Origin: Candidatus Terraquivivens tikiterensis
GTDB lineage: Archaea > Thermoproteota > Nitrososphaeria_A > Caldarchaeales > Wolframiiraptoraceae
Reading direction: 5' to 3'
DNA: 55,032 bases
NCBI GenBank assembly: GCA_003056285.1
Contig: NDWU01000009.1
Location: forward strand, 1 to 55,032
Shown here: positions 17,058 to 25,925 of the stretch, piece by piece
How positions within the stretch are numbered: position 1 is the stretch's first letter
Layout: each line of letters begins with the position of its first letter
Notes under the pieces: model-generated
Seen by the model: only the letters and a program-made list of their open reading frames with translations
The model's database searches: none
What the model was told of the DNA's origin: nothing
Translations under genes and position numbers: made by a program

Positions 17058-18151
17058 TCCTGGAGACGCATGGTGACGTTTGTAGGCTTGGTTACATGAG
17101 GCTCATCGCATGCCTTGCGGAGGAGGATACCCCGAAGAGTTTCGACTTCTTGGCATCAACGCTCTACGAGTTTCTACGCAAGATAGGCCCGCCAAGGGTA
17201 ACGATAAAGCCCGTGGGCCTGATCACGAGGCCGGTAAACGCGAAAAACTACGTTTACGTCGCTGCTGAGATGAACATCTTGGACAGGAGGACGCTGGCTT
17301 TAGGGGACGTCGGTAGGCTCTACATAAGGCTCGATTCTGCCGCCAAGTTTATCCAGGAGAGCAAGGAAATAACGCACGAGGATGTGTTGACGCTAAACCC
17401 CGTCGAGAAGGTCTTTTTCCTTACGGTGCTTATCTCTTCAGACTTTCCGTTTTTCCTGAAGACCATGCTCTGGGCCTTGGAGCGTGGAGAGTTCGTTAGG
17501 ATGGAGGCGATGAACTACATGATGGAGGAGATATACCCTTCTGCCTTGAGGAGCGTTTTGACGAAGGTTGATGCGAAGAGAAAGGGCCTGATAGAAAGGG
17601 AGATAGCCGAGGCGGAAAACTTTAGGGCGAACAGGCTCAGCATGGAAGGAAAGGGCGAGTGGATAAAGAGCAGCCAGTACGCCAAGTACAGGCACGTGGC
17701 CCCGCCCAGGCTGGAGTGGCTCGTAGACCTGGGGATCCTCAGGAGGGCAGGGAGGGGGAGGTACTCGGCGGAGGACGACTTCGTTAAGCATAGGGAGGTT
17801 TTCGAGGGTTACCTAAAGGTTCCACTGAAGAGGGTCGAGGAAGAGGTGATAAAGGACGTCGCGCCGCTCATCGTCCCTGGTCTGACGAAGGCCAGCAGGC
17901 TCGAGATAGCGAGCACTATGATCGAGGCGTACAGGAGGCTCGCGCGGGGAGGGAACGCGGTAAACCTCGGCATGCTGGAGAGGCTTTCCGTCTTCCTCTT
18001 GCTGGAGAGACGGATGCTCTCGACGCCAAACCTCGTCCACGACGTATTCAACAGCCTGGCCATCAGGTTTCCGGACAAGATGTTCGTGCAGAGGGGTAGG
18101 GCTGGAGGCGTTGAGGTAGCCATGATGGACATATCCCCATCCGACGTTTGA
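17054..18151 (+). CDS. unknown protein coupled to a DNA methyltransferase
   Basis: 365 aa, start overlapping the methyltransferase stop by 4 bp. Mostly helical; residues about 215-250 (KYRHVAPPRLEWLVDLGIL, then RRAGRGRYSAEDDFV) look like a winged-helix domain with a Tyr/Ser wing. No PD-(D/E)XK, HNH or PLD motif is visible. Plausible roles are a specificity or effector subunit of a restriction-like system, or a regulator. I do not recognise the family; the link to methylation rests only on tight coupling. Confidence 0.6.
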   Translation: MILETHGDVCRLGYMRLIACLAEEDTPKSFDFLASTLYEFLRKIGPPRVTIKPVGLITRPVNAKNYVYVAAEMNILDRRTLALGDVGRLYIRLDSAAKFIQESKEITHEDVLTLNPVEKVFFLTVLISSDFPFFLKTMLWALERGEFVRMEAMNYMMEEIYPSALRSVLTKVDAKRKGLIEREIAEAENFRANRLSMEGKGEWIKSSQYAKYRHVAPPRLEWLVDLGILRRAGRGRYSAEDDFVKHREVFEGYLKVPLKRVEEEVIKDVAPLIVPGLTKASRLEIASTMIEAYRRLARGGNAVNLGMLERLSVFLLLERRMLSTPNLVHDVFNSLAIRFPDKMFVQRGRAGGVEVAMMDISPSDV

Positions 18152-18459
18152 GAAAAAGCGCTCAGGAACACCAGAATAGGCGTTGGCACTACCACGGCCG
18201 AAATTGGTCTTTCATCGCCCTTTTAGGCTTCCAACCAATGCCATTCTACCTTAGGAGCAAAGTGCGCCACCATCCGATGGGCACCTCTCGTGTATAGGGT
18301 CCCGCATGAGCTCTGCCCGGAGCCTTATTTGGCTTTAGGCGTCCAACCGCATGCTCAGAGACTTTATCACCAGACGCAAGGATGGGCTTTCTCGCCGAGT
18401 TTCGGTAACGGATAAAGGCTTATTACGATTAAAATTTTATCTCCGACACGACGCGAGAG
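18152..18459. other. intergenic stretch with a promoter and a short dispersed repeat
   Basis: No convincing coding frame. It holds the motif GGGCTTTCTCGCCGAGT at about 18385-18400, seen again at two other loci, and an AT-rich TATA-like box at 18431-18440 placed about 25 bp before the GTG start of the acyl-CoA dehydrogenase gene, as expected for a leaderless transcript. Confidence 0.45.
18385..18409 (+). repeat. dispersed 25-bp motif, copy 1
   Basis: GGGCTTTCTCGCCGAGTTTC then GGTAA. Near-identical copies occur at 53998-54020 (plus) and 37345-37368 (minus). Two of the three lie 50-80 bp upstream of gene starts. Origin unknown. Confidence 0.5.
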
Positions 18460-19683
18460 GTGCGCGTGCTCTTGGATTTTGAGTTTACGGAGGAGCAGGA
18501 GCTTTTCAGGAAATCTCTCAGGGAATACTGCCAGAAGAACCTAGCCCCGAGGCTCATGGAGATAGAGGAAGGGTGCAGGATACCCTACGACGTAATCGAG
18601 GGTTTGGCGAACCTAGGAGTCCTAGCGATGACCTCGCCGCCGGAGAAGGGCGGGGCTGGAGCTGACGCTGTGACGGCGGGTATAGCTGGAGAGGAGATAG
18701 GCAGGGCAGACGTCTCCTGCGCCACTGCCGTCTTCTACCTCGTTCCAGCAGCCTGGGGCTACATATTCAGCAAGTACGGAAACCCCGAGCTTTCCAGAAA
18801 AGTTCTATCAAAGGTAGCAAGGGGTAGGGCGTTCCTCGGGATAGCGACCACCGAGCCGGCTGCGGGCTCCGACCTCGCTAGCATAAGGATGACGGCCACG
18901 AGGAAGGGTAGCAGTTACGTCCTCAACGGTGAGAAGATATACACTTCCGGTGTGAGGGAAGTGATGGAAATACTTCCAGAGGCCGGAGGCTTCCTAACGC
19001 TGGCGAGGACCGACCCATCGAAGGGGACGAGGGGGATGTCGCTCTTCTACGTGCCAATAAAGGAGGTATCAGGGGAGGTAGGCGTGACCTACCTCAAAGA
19101 GATGGGTAGGAGGGGCATATCGACTGGAGGCTTCTCCTTGAAGGACGTAGAGGTCCCAGAAGAGAACATGGTAGGGCCTGAGAACAGGGGCTTTTACATC
19201 TGCATGGAGGGCTTCGACCTCGCAAGGTCCATAATATCTGTCGTCTGCTGCGGTGCCGCTATGTCTGCCCTGGAGACTGCTATGGATTACATAAAGCAGA
19301 GGAGCGCCTTCGGAAACCCTTTGGCCAAGTACGAGGGTGTGCAGTTCAAGCTGGCGGAGAACTACGCGATGCTTGATGCCGTGAGGCTCCTTGGGTACAA
19401 AGCGCTGTGGATGTTCGACAAGGAGCAGAGGGAGGGAAGGTTCACGAGGTTCGAGGTGACGAGGGTGGCGGCTGAGGCCAAGATGCTAGCGCCATGGGTT
19501 GCGTTCAACGCTGTAAACGACGCCATGCAGTGGTATGGAGCGTATGGGTACATGGCCGAGTGCCCCCTCCAGATAGCGCTTAGGGGAATAAGGTCCTACA
19601 TGTGGGCCGAGGGCGCCACGGAGATAATGAAGATAATAGTGGCAAGGGAGCTTCTCGGAAAAGAGTACGTCGCATACAGGTAG
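18460..19683 (+). CDS. acyl-CoA dehydrogenase
   Basis: 407 aa. N-terminal helical domain (FEFTEEQELFRKSLREY), middle strand domain with GIATTEPAAGSDLASIRMTA and GEKIYTSGV, and C-terminal domain with RSAFGNPLAKYEGVQFKLAE and YGAYGYMAECPLQ, all typical of FAD-dependent acyl-CoA dehydrogenases. It introduces a 2,3 double bond into an acyl-CoA. No beta-oxidation partners are adjacent. Possible starts are GTG 18460, GTG 18466 or TTG 18472; the TATA position favours the first two. Confidence 0.9.
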   Translation: MRVLLDFEFTEEQELFRKSLREYCQKNLAPRLMEIEEGCRIPYDVIEGLANLGVLAMTSPPEKGGAGADAVTAGIAGEEIGRADVSCATAVFYLVPAAWGYIFSKYGNPELSRKVLSKVARGRAFLGIATTEPAAGSDLASIRMTATRKGSSYVLNGEKIYTSGVREVMEILPEAGGFLTLARTDPSKGTRGMSLFYVPIKEVSGEVGVTYLKEMGRRGISTGGFSLKDVEVPEENMVGPENRGFYICMEGFDLARSIISVVCCGAAMSALETAMDYIKQRSAFGNPLAKYEGVQFKLAENYAMLDAVRLLGYKALWMFDKEQREGRFTRFEVTRVAAEAKMLAPWVAFNAVNDAMQWYGAYGYMAECPLQIALRGIRSYMWAEGATEIMKIIVARELLGKEYVAYR

Positions 19684-19685
19684 CC

Positions 19686-20336
19686 TTGGACGAGAAAGTT
19701 TTCGCGAGCATCCTGAGCTTGCTGGCCGAGCGCTACGGCATGCAGGCACCTTCGCACTTGGATAGGCCGGACCCTTTTAGGGTCCTCGTCGGCGCGATGC
19801 TATCGCACAGAACCCGCGACGAGATGACTGACCTGGCGGCAGACAGGCTTCTATCAACATACGGGAGCGTTGAGGAGCTTGCGAGCGCGCCGCTTAAAGA
19901 TATAATGCGTCTGATAAGGCCAGTAGGGTTCTACAGGCAAAAGGCCAAGAGGATAAAGCAGGTGGCAAGGCTTTTGCTGGAGCGCTATGGCGGCCGTGTC
20001 CCGAGGAGGAGGGAGGAGCTCATGGAGCTCCCGGGCGTCGGCTATAAGACCGCCGACATAGTCCTCTCCGTCGCGTACGGCGAGCCTGTCGTGGCGGTAG
20101 ATACGCACGTCGAGACTGTCTCAAAAAGGCTCGGCATAGCGAGGTGGGAGGCGGGCTACGAGGAGACAAGGATGGCCATAGAGGCCGTTACGCCGCCGCA
20201 GATGAGGAGGGCGGTTAACGGCATACTCGTTAGGTTCGGAAGGGAGGTTTGCAGGAAGCGGAGGCCGAGGTGCGACGCTTGCCCCATAACCGCCTACTGT
20301 AGATGGTACGCAAGCATGACCAGTCGGCAACCTTAA
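19686..20336 (+). CDS. nth: endonuclease III (DNA glycosylase/AP lyase)
   Basis: 216 aa from TTG 19686, immediately after the preceding stop. The helix-hairpin-helix LPGVGYKTADIVLSVAY contains the catalytic Lys, VAVDTHVETVSKRLG contains the catalytic Asp, and the [4Fe-4S] motif C-x6-C-x2-C-x5-C (CRKRRPRCDACPITAYC) closes the protein. It excises oxidised pyrimidines. The frame is open further upstream into the acyl-CoA dehydrogenase, so the start is inferred from conservation. Confidence 0.93.
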   Translation: MDEKVFASILSLLAERYGMQAPSHLDRPDPFRVLVGAMLSHRTRDEMTDLAADRLLSTYGSVEELASAPLKDIMRLIRPVGFYRQKAKRIKQVARLLLERYGGRVPRRREELMELPGVGYKTADIVLSVAYGEPVVAVDTHVETVSKRLGIARWEAGYEETRMAIEAVTPPQMRRAVNGILVRFGREVCRKRRPRCDACPITAYCRWYASMTSRQP

Positions 20337-20340
20337 GATG

Positions 20341-20378
20341 GTTAACTTTTAACTTTTATGTTAAAATAGTTAACTTTT
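20341..20378 (+). promoter_or_regulatory. direct repeats GTTAACTTTT, possible operator
   Basis: GTTAACTTTT occurs at 20341-20350 and 20369-20378, centres 28 bp apart, with TTAACTTTTA and TTAAAATA between, in an AT-rich island unlike its surroundings. It lies about 140 bp before the ABC transporter operon and right after the nth stop, so it could be a regulator site or simply AT-rich terminator sequence. Confidence 0.35.
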
Positions 20379-20517
20379 TATTTAGAATAAACTTCTAAGC
20401 AGGTACAAGGGCCGGTGCGTGACGAAAACTGCGTAAATTGCACGGGCGCTTATGCTCCCAACATAATTTGCCACCAAGGATACGCTTTAAGCCGACACTT
20501 CCCCAAACTGTAAAGCG

Positions 20518-21528
20518 ATGAAGCGGCAAAGCGTGCTGGCAATCGCGGCCGTCGTGGTCATAGCGCTCGTCTTAGGCATTTTCCTTATCTACCCGCCTAA
20601 GGAAGAGACCAAGTACAGCATTAAGATAGGAAACGTTCCCGCGATAACGTACGCGCCTACGTACGTAGCCATTAGCCTCTTCATGGATGACGTTGGCATA
20701 AACGCGACGTACGTAGCGTTCCCGAGCGGCACGAAGGCAAGGGAGGCCCTCATAGCAGGCGAGATAGACTTTGCGTCGCTATCGACCGTGCACGTCCCTA
20801 TAGCCAGGCTCAAGGATAGGCCTCTAAAGATAATCCTATCGTTACACTCCAGGGAGATATTCTCGCTGATGGTTAGGTCGGAGCTTAGGGGAGTCGTCAA
20901 GCGTGTCGAGGACTTAAGGGGGATGAAGCTCGGATTCTCTGCACCTGGCTCGGGAAGCTGGGCGTTCGCGGTCTACTTCCTGAAGAAGGCCGGGCTCGAG
21001 CCCGGGAAGGACGTAGAGATGGTGGCAGTCGGGGAGCTTGCCACGATGTACTCTGCCCTGAGGACCGGAAGGGTCGACGCGGCGATCACATGGGACCCGC
21101 TGACGACGCAGCTGATGGAGAGCGGCGAGGCCTACGCCCTGATAGACCTTTACGACCCAGAACAGCACGCGAAGCTTCTGGGAGAGGAGGCTATCTCGCA
21201 GGTCCTGGTCACGAGGGAAGACATCATAGAGAAGAACCCGGAGCTCGTAGAGAGGGTCGTGAGGGCCCACAAGATGGCATTGGAATTCATCAAGAAGGAG
21301 GATGCCAGGAAGGTAGCTGAGGTACTCCAGCAATACTTTAAGGGGATGGATACGTCGCTGCTCGAGAAGGTAGTAAACAGGATAAAGGAGGCAGTGCCCG
21401 ATGACGGTAGCATCAGCGAATCGGCTTACTATGCCGACTTGGCCCCTCTCATCGAAGCTGGCGTTCTCGAGAGGAGCGTTAGCTTCGAGGAGGCAGTGGA
21501 TTGGAGCTTCGCCGGAAGGAGGCCTTAG
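20518..21528 (+). CDS. NitT/TauT-type ABC transporter substrate-binding protein
   Basis: 336 aa. A single N-terminal hydrophobic segment (VLAIAAVVVIALVLGIFLIY, residues 5-24) is a membrane anchor or signal. The periplasmic-binding fold follows: YAPTYVAISLF, GEIDFASLSTVHVPIA, DLRGMKLGFSAPGSGSWA, and RVDAAITWDP, as in SsuA/TauA/NMT1 proteins that bind sulfonates, nitrate or pyrimidine precursors. It is the first gene of a three-gene importer. The substrate is not deducible. Confidence 0.85.
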   Translation: MKRQSVLAIAAVVVIALVLGIFLIYPPKEETKYSIKIGNVPAITYAPTYVAISLFMDDVGINATYVAFPSGTKAREALIAGEIDFASLSTVHVPIARLKDRPLKIILSLHSREIFSLMVRSELRGVVKRVEDLRGMKLGFSAPGSGSWAFAVYFLKKAGLEPGKDVEMVAVGELATMYSALRTGRVDAAITWDPLTTQLMESGEAYALIDLYDPEQHAKLLGEEAISQVLVTREDIIEKNPELVERVVRAHKMALEFIKKEDARKVAEVLQQYFKGMDTSLLEKVVNRIKEAVPDDGSISESAYYADLAPLIEAGVLERSVSFEEAVDWSFAGRRP

Positions 21529-21530
21529 GC

Positions 21531-22319
21531 ATGGCAGCAGAGCGCGTATCCGTCGAGGGCCTGAGCGTGTCCTACCTTTCGCCCACGGGAAGGGTCGACG
21601 CCCTCCAGGACGTATCCTTCAAAGTGCATGACGGGGAGATCGTTACGATAGTCGGCCCGAGCGGCTGCGGTAAGACAACGCTCCTCAACGCCATCGCAGG
21701 CCTGCTGAGCTTCCGGAAGGACGTTCTGATGCGGGGCATTGTTCACGTACGGGATGCTGGAAGCATAGGATACGTATTCCAGAGGGATGCCCTCCTACCT
21801 TGGAGGACAGTCGCAGAGAACGTTGCGCTAGGCTTAGAGGTTAGGGGGGTCCCGAGGGAGAAAAGGATGGGCATAGCATCGAGGTTCTTGAGGATGGTCG
21901 GGCTAGAGGGTTACGGCGGCAAGTACCCGCACGAGCTTTCTGCTGGCATGAGGCAGAGGGTTGCGCTAGCAAGGGCGCTCGCCTACGACCCAGAGCTCAT
22001 ACTGATGGACGAGCCGCTCGGTTCCCTCGACGCGCAAACGAGGGCAAGCCTCCAGGATGAGATTTTGATGGTCCACGAAAGAACCCGGAAGACGATATTG
22101 ATGGTCACGCATGACATAGCCGAGGCCATAATACTCGGCGATAGGGTCCTCGTGATGGGCGGCAGGCCGGGCAGGGTAAACTCGGAGTACAGGGTTGAGC
22201 TCCCAAAGCCAAGGTCTTCACACGGCTCAAGGCTCGAGCCGGAGTTTAGTAGGCTTTATAGGGCCATATGGGACGAGCTAAAGGAAGAGATGCGGGCCAG
22301 ACAGACCGTCCGCCAGTAA
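21531..22319 (+). CDS. NitT/TauT-type ABC transporter ATP-binding protein
   Basis: 262 aa from ATG 21531, 2 bp after the previous stop. Walker A GPSGCGKTT, Q-loop GYVFQRDALLPWRT, signature LSAGMRQRVALARA (Ala in place of the usual Gly after LS), Walker B LILMDEPLGSLD and H-loop VTHDIAEA. FQRDALLPW is characteristic of the nitrate/sulfonate subfamily. Confidence 0.9.
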   Translation: MAAERVSVEGLSVSYLSPTGRVDALQDVSFKVHDGEIVTIVGPSGCGKTTLLNAIAGLLSFRKDVLMRGIVHVRDAGSIGYVFQRDALLPWRTVAENVALGLEVRGVPREKRMGIASRFLRMVGLEGYGGKYPHELSAGMRQRVALARALAYDPELILMDEPLGSLDAQTRASLQDEILMVHERTRKTILMVTHDIAEAIILGDRVLVMGGRPGRVNSEYRVELPKPRSSHGSRLEPEFSRLYRAIWDELKEEMRARQTVRQ

Positions 22320-22337
22320 AAGCGGAAGGTATGCATC

Positions 22338-23117
22338 ATGGGTAGTTGGACGGTCCACGCTAGGCGTTTGATTTTTCTGACAGCTCTCTTGTTCCTTTGG
22401 GAGGCCCTAGCCGGCGGGTTGCATCCTTCGCTATCGCTCCTTGACCCATTCTACTCGAGCAGCCCCAGCCGTATAGCGAGAGAGCTTTACGTACTTTTCT
22501 TCCAGGAGAACATACTTAAGGATGTCCTCGTGACGCTCGGTGAGGCCTTCTCTGGCCTAGCCATGGGCATAGCGAGCGGCGTTGCCCTGGGCCTCCTCTT
22601 CGCCTACTCGGATACCGTCTCCTCGACGCTCGAGCCTTTCCTGTCTGCGCTGAACTCCATCCCCAGGCCGGCCCTAGCCCCGCTTGTCATCTTCTGGTTC
22701 GGGATCGGGATATTCTCCAAGATATTCCTCGCATGGTCTATAGTCTTCTTCGTCATATTCTACAACACCTACCTTGGCATAAGGTCCATAGACCCTGACA
22801 TCCTGAACGTCATGAGGGTCATGGGAGCTAGCAGGCTCCAGACGATGCGGATAGTTATCCTGCCGTCCGTTGCATCCTGGATATTCGCAGGCCTGAGGCT
22901 CAGCGTCTCCTATGCGCTCATAGGAGCGATAATAGGGGAATTCGTGGGCGCAACGGCCGGTGTCGGATACCAGCTGATCTACGCCGAGGGTCTTCTCATG
23001 AGCGATAGGCTTTACGCATTGGTTTTTGTCGTCGGAATCATGGGAGCTACGGTCGTGGAGGTTGCTAAGAGGATCGAGGGTAAGCTGTTAAGATGGAGGC
23101 CAGAGGTCACGCTCTAG
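22338..23117 (+). CDS. NitT/TauT-type ABC transporter permease
   Basis: 259 aa, about six membrane helices. The EAA coupling loop appears as RVMGASRLQTMRIVILPSVA, and NSIPRPALAPLVIFWFGIG is the conserved cytoplasmic segment of SsuC/TauC permeases. Its 3 prime end overlaps the convergent nadC gene by 11 bp. Confidence 0.9.
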   Translation: MGSWTVHARRLIFLTALLFLWEALAGGLHPSLSLLDPFYSSSPSRIARELYVLFFQENILKDVLVTLGEAFSGLAMGIASGVALGLLFAYSDTVSSTLEPFLSALNSIPRPALAPLVIFWFGIGIFSKIFLAWSIVFFVIFYNTYLGIRSIDPDILNVMRVMGASRLQTMRIVILPSVASWIFAGLRLSVSYALIGAIIGEFVGATAGVGYQLIYAEGLLMSDRLYALVFVVGIMGATVVEVAKRIEGKLLRWRPEVTL

Positions 23118-23958
23118 ATATCGGCTTAACGTCCAGGCTCATGTCTATAGACCTCGCAGAGTGCGTAACCTCGCCTATGGAGATTATGTCCACACCGGTT
23201 GCGGCATAATCGGCAGCGTTCTCCTCAGTAATCCCGCCGGATGCCTCGAGCAGCACCCTTTCTCTTAGGCCTGCTGCCTCTAGAGCCTTTATTACGTCTT
23301 TAATCTCGGATGCGCTCATGTTGTCGAGCATGATGATGTCGGCTCCAGCCTTCGCGGCCTCTATGGCTTCCTCCAAGGTCGAAACCTCGACCTCGACTTT
23401 TACGGCGAAGCTGGCGAGCGCCCTCGCCCTTTCGACGGCAAGCTTAACATCCCCCAAGACGGATAGGTGGTTGTCCTTTATCAGGACCATGCCCGAGAGG
23501 TCGTACCTATGGGTATCGCCCCCGCCCACCTTCACGGCCTTCTTCTCGAAAAACCGAAGGCCCGGTAGCGTCTTTCTCGTGGCCGCGACCCTTACCCTCG
23601 GGCTCACAGACCGTACCCTCTCGACGATCCTCCTCGTGAGCGTCGCCACGCCGCACATGTGCGCAAGCAGGTTCAGAAGGACCCTTTCGACGGCCAGTAT
23701 CTTCCTGATGCTTCCCCTAAGTTCCAGCAAGGCCTCGCCCTTGTCGAAGGCCTGCCCGTCCGATTTAAGGGCTTTAAAGCTAAGGCCCATAAGCTCCGCC
23801 AGTTCCCTCGCTTCATCGCAGCCACACATAACGCCGGGCTCCTTCGCCCTTACGGTCCCTACGCCCTCAGCACCCTCTGGGATCAACAGCTCGCTCGTTA
23901 TGTCCCCCCAGCCAAGATCCTCCTCGATGAAGCTGATCAGCTGCCGCCTCGAGGCCAT
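23107..23958 (-). CDS. nadC: nicotinate-nucleotide pyrophosphorylase (quinolinate PRTase)
   Basis: 283 aa from the ATG at 23958 (an adjacent ATG at 23961 is equally possible; the open frame runs on to 24177 but that part is not conserved-looking). Recognisable are EDLGWGDITSELLIP, the RKTLPGLRFFEKKAV substrate loop, GGGDTHRYDLSGMVLIKDNH, and the phosphate-binding barrel strands VEVEVSTLEEA and IIMLDNMS. It converts quinolinate and PRPP to NaMN in de novo NAD synthesis. nadA and nadB are not in the window. Confidence 0.93.
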   Translation of the reverse strand: MASRRQLISFIEEDLGWGDITSELLIPEGAEGVGTVRAKEPGVMCGCDEARELAELMGLSFKALKSDGQAFDKGEALLELRGSIRKILAVERVLLNLLAHMCGVATLTRRIVERVRSVSPRVRVAATRKTLPGLRFFEKKAVKVGGGDTHRYDLSGMVLIKDNHLSVLGDVKLAVERARALASFAVKVEVEVSTLEEAIEAAKAGADIIMLDNMSASEIKDVIKALEAAGLRERVLLEASGGITEENAADYAATGVDIISIGEVTHSARSIDMSLDVKPISRA

Positions 23959-24013
23959 CATAAAACCTGCCTCAGCCAGCTGTTCCGAATAGATGTGTTT
24001 AAATGTTTTCTTG

Positions 24014-24229
24014 ATGGAATACAAGGAGGCTAGGGCTTTACTAAAGGTCAGCGACGAGGCGTTGTGGTCATGGTACAAAAAGGCCGGGCGCCCACAAATC
24101 AACCTCGTCCGAGGTGTACCGCGATGCTTAGCCACGCGTTCAGCCTGTGTAGTGGTAGATGTTCCCCCAAGGGGCACTTCGGAAGGGCTAGGCTATGAAG
24201 AGCCCCAAGGGATTTCATATCCGCTATAG
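24014..24229 (+). pseudogene. possible fragment with a MerR-like helix-turn-helix
   Basis: An open frame from ATG 24014 begins MEYKEARALLKVSDEALWSW followed by YKKAGRP. This resembles the excisionase/MerR-type DNA-binding segment found at the N-terminus of IS607-type serine recombinases. After about 35 residues the sequence no longer resembles a protein. It directly precedes an IS right-end remnant, so I read it as a mobile-element fragment; this is weak. Confidence 0.3.
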
Positions 24230-24239
24230 AATAAAGATG

Positions 24240-24352
24240 AGGGGATGGGCAGCCCTGATTCGCCTGCTGAGGTGAAGCCCTGCTGGTAGAGATACCAGCA
24301 AGCTCCATCTTTGAAGCAGGAAGCCCGATGGCTTTCAGCCGTGGTAGCTCAC
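24240..24352 (+). mobile_element. solitary IS200/IS605 right end
   Basis: GAAGCAGGAAGCCCGATGGC, TTTCAGCC and GTGGTAGCTCAC repeat the right-end hairpin of the intact element, upstream of which lies a palindromic GCTGGTAGAGATACCAGC. It ends with TCAC at 24349-24352, 4 bp from the stop codon of the convergent tetraether synthase gene. No tnpB coding sequence is recognisable in it. Confidence 0.5.
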
Positions 24353-24356
24353 AATT

Positions 24357-25925
24357 TTAGCTTTCAGACGAGCCGACCCGTCTGTACAAATCGTCCTTTA
24401 GCTTGCGCCCCGTCCGCCTTTCCCACTCTTCTATAGGTATCCCGTATTCCTTTTGAATCGAATCACGGTAGATGTGTGGCAGAACGTTAAAAGCACAGAA
24501 CGGGATAATGCGGCCGTCTGGCGTCAGATAATGGATACTACAACGGCGCACCCTTTCCACATCGTAATTGAAGCAATCCTGAAAGTGCATCATGCCAAGG
24601 AAGAGGCTTCTCTTATGCCACTCGCCGACGCTCCTGTAGTCGTGCCTTATTAGCATCTGGAATAGGATCCTGGAAAGGTTTAGCCCGCTCGGCTTCTTGC
24701 TCTCGTTTATGAAGCTCCTTATCTTCATGAGGAGCTTAAGCCCGACTACGTACTTGCTCTTTCCTTGCCTGACCTCCTCCGCCTTCTCAGAAAGGTAGTT
24801 CAGCAGCCCCTCAACGTCGACGAATTCTGTTATCGGCACCAGCCTTTCCCCGTCCTTGAAGACGTACGTTCCGGCACCGCAGACGAAGTGCGGCGTTAGC
24901 TCGTACTGCGGTCTAAGAGTCAAAGCCTCCACAAAGTGCGTCACCGGCGTACAGGTCGGAACAGGAAACCATGCGTCCGCCGGTATCTGGCCTTCCGTCT
25001 GCTCTTCTATGAGGTGTATGCAATCGGGTATGGTTATCCTGTACTTTTCCCTTTCCCTCCTCGGCATCAACCCTGTTAAGGATACGGGTTGAAAGTTCAC
25101 TGACCTTACGATGTCTATGTTCTTGAAACCGAACTTTATTATATCACCGAGCTCATGGTCGTTGACGGACTTTATGATCGTAGGGACGAGCACGATGCCG
25201 ACGTCTAGCTTCCTAGCGTTTTCCAGAATCGCCGGTACCTCCCAATGGTTCTTTGGGTTGGTCTTCGGCGTTACGCCGTCAAAGCTTAGGTAGAGGGTGC
25301 TCACGCCTGCCTCCTTAACTTTTCTGAAGAACTCAAAGTCTCTAGCAAGCCTTATCCCGTTCGTGTTGAGCTGGACGTGGTCGACGCCGTACCTCTTTAT
25401 TATACGGATTATCTCAGGAAGGTCATCCCTCAGGCACGGTTCTCCGCCTGTTAGCTGGACGGAGTTTCCGGGCACTGGCCTCTCGGCCCTAAGCGTCTTC
25501 ACCATCTCCTCTATCTGCTCCAAAGTAGGCTCGTAAACGTACCCTGCCCTCTCGCTGTAGAAGAAGCAGTACCAGCATCTAAGGTCGCACCTGTTTGTAA
25601 CGACGATGTTCGCGAGGGCCGTATGGCTCAGGTGCAGGTTGCACAAGCCGCAGTCCATAGGACAGACTGGCTCCTTGACTTTGACGTTCGGGTTCTCTAT
25701 ACCTTTACCGTCGTGTGCCCATTTGCTGAATCTTCTATACATGTTTGCATCGCCGAAGTAGAGCTCCTCGACGTAACCGTGCTCCGGACAAGATTTCTCC
25801 ATAAAGACCTTCCCGTCTTTCTCGACGAGCAACGCGGGTATTATCGCATTACATACAGGGCAGATGCTTTGGGTGGTAGCGATGACGTTTATTCCTTCCT
25901 CCAGAGGTTTAACTGTCTGAGCCAA
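24357..25925 (-). CDS. tes: tetraether lipid synthase (radical SAM)
   Basis: 522 aa. The N-terminus has a rubredoxin-like segment CPVCNAIIPALLVEKDGKVF and CPEHG. Next come CPMDCGLCNLH (auxiliary cluster), the radical SAM motif CDLRCWYCFFYSERAG with Cx3Cx2C, SVQLTGGEPCLRDDLP and late Cys clusters (CGAGTYVF, CSIHYLTPDGRIIPFCAFN). This layout matches Tes/MJ0619-type enzymes that join two archaeol chains into GDGT membrane lipids through C-C coupling. It is a single gene with an IS remnant after its stop. I rate the family as likely; the other option is another MJ0619-like radical SAM protein. Confidence 0.78.
   Translation of the reverse strand: MAQTVKPLEEGINVIATTQSICPVCNAIIPALLVEKDGKVFMEKSCPEHGYVEELYFGDANMYRRFSKWAHDGKGIENPNVKVKEPVCPMDCGLCNLHLSHTALANIVVTNRCDLRCWYCFFYSERAGYVYEPTLEQIEEMVKTLRAERPVPGNSVQLTGGEPCLRDDLPEIIRIIKRYGVDHVQLNTNGIRLARDFEFFRKVKEAGVSTLYLSFDGVTPKTNPKNHWEVPAILENARKLDVGIVLVPTIIKSVNDHELGDIIKFGFKNIDIVRSVNFQPVSLTGLMPRREREKYRITIPDCIHLIEEQTEGQIPADAWFPVPTCTPVTHFVEALTLRPQYELTPHFVCGAGTYVFKDGERLVPITEFVDVEGLLNYLSEKAEEVRQGKSKYVVGLKLLMKIRSFINESKKPSGLNLSRILFQMLIRHDYRSVGEWHKRSLFLGMMHFQDCFNYDVERVRRCSIHYLTPDGRIIPFCAFNVLPHIYRDSIQKEYGIPIEEWERRTGRKLKDDLYRRVGSSES

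Noticed and set aside
23959-24177. An 70-residue N-terminal extension of NadC
   Set aside because: The extension has no conserved character and NadC normally begins near the EEDLGWGDITSELL segment; the ATG pair at 23956-23961 fits.
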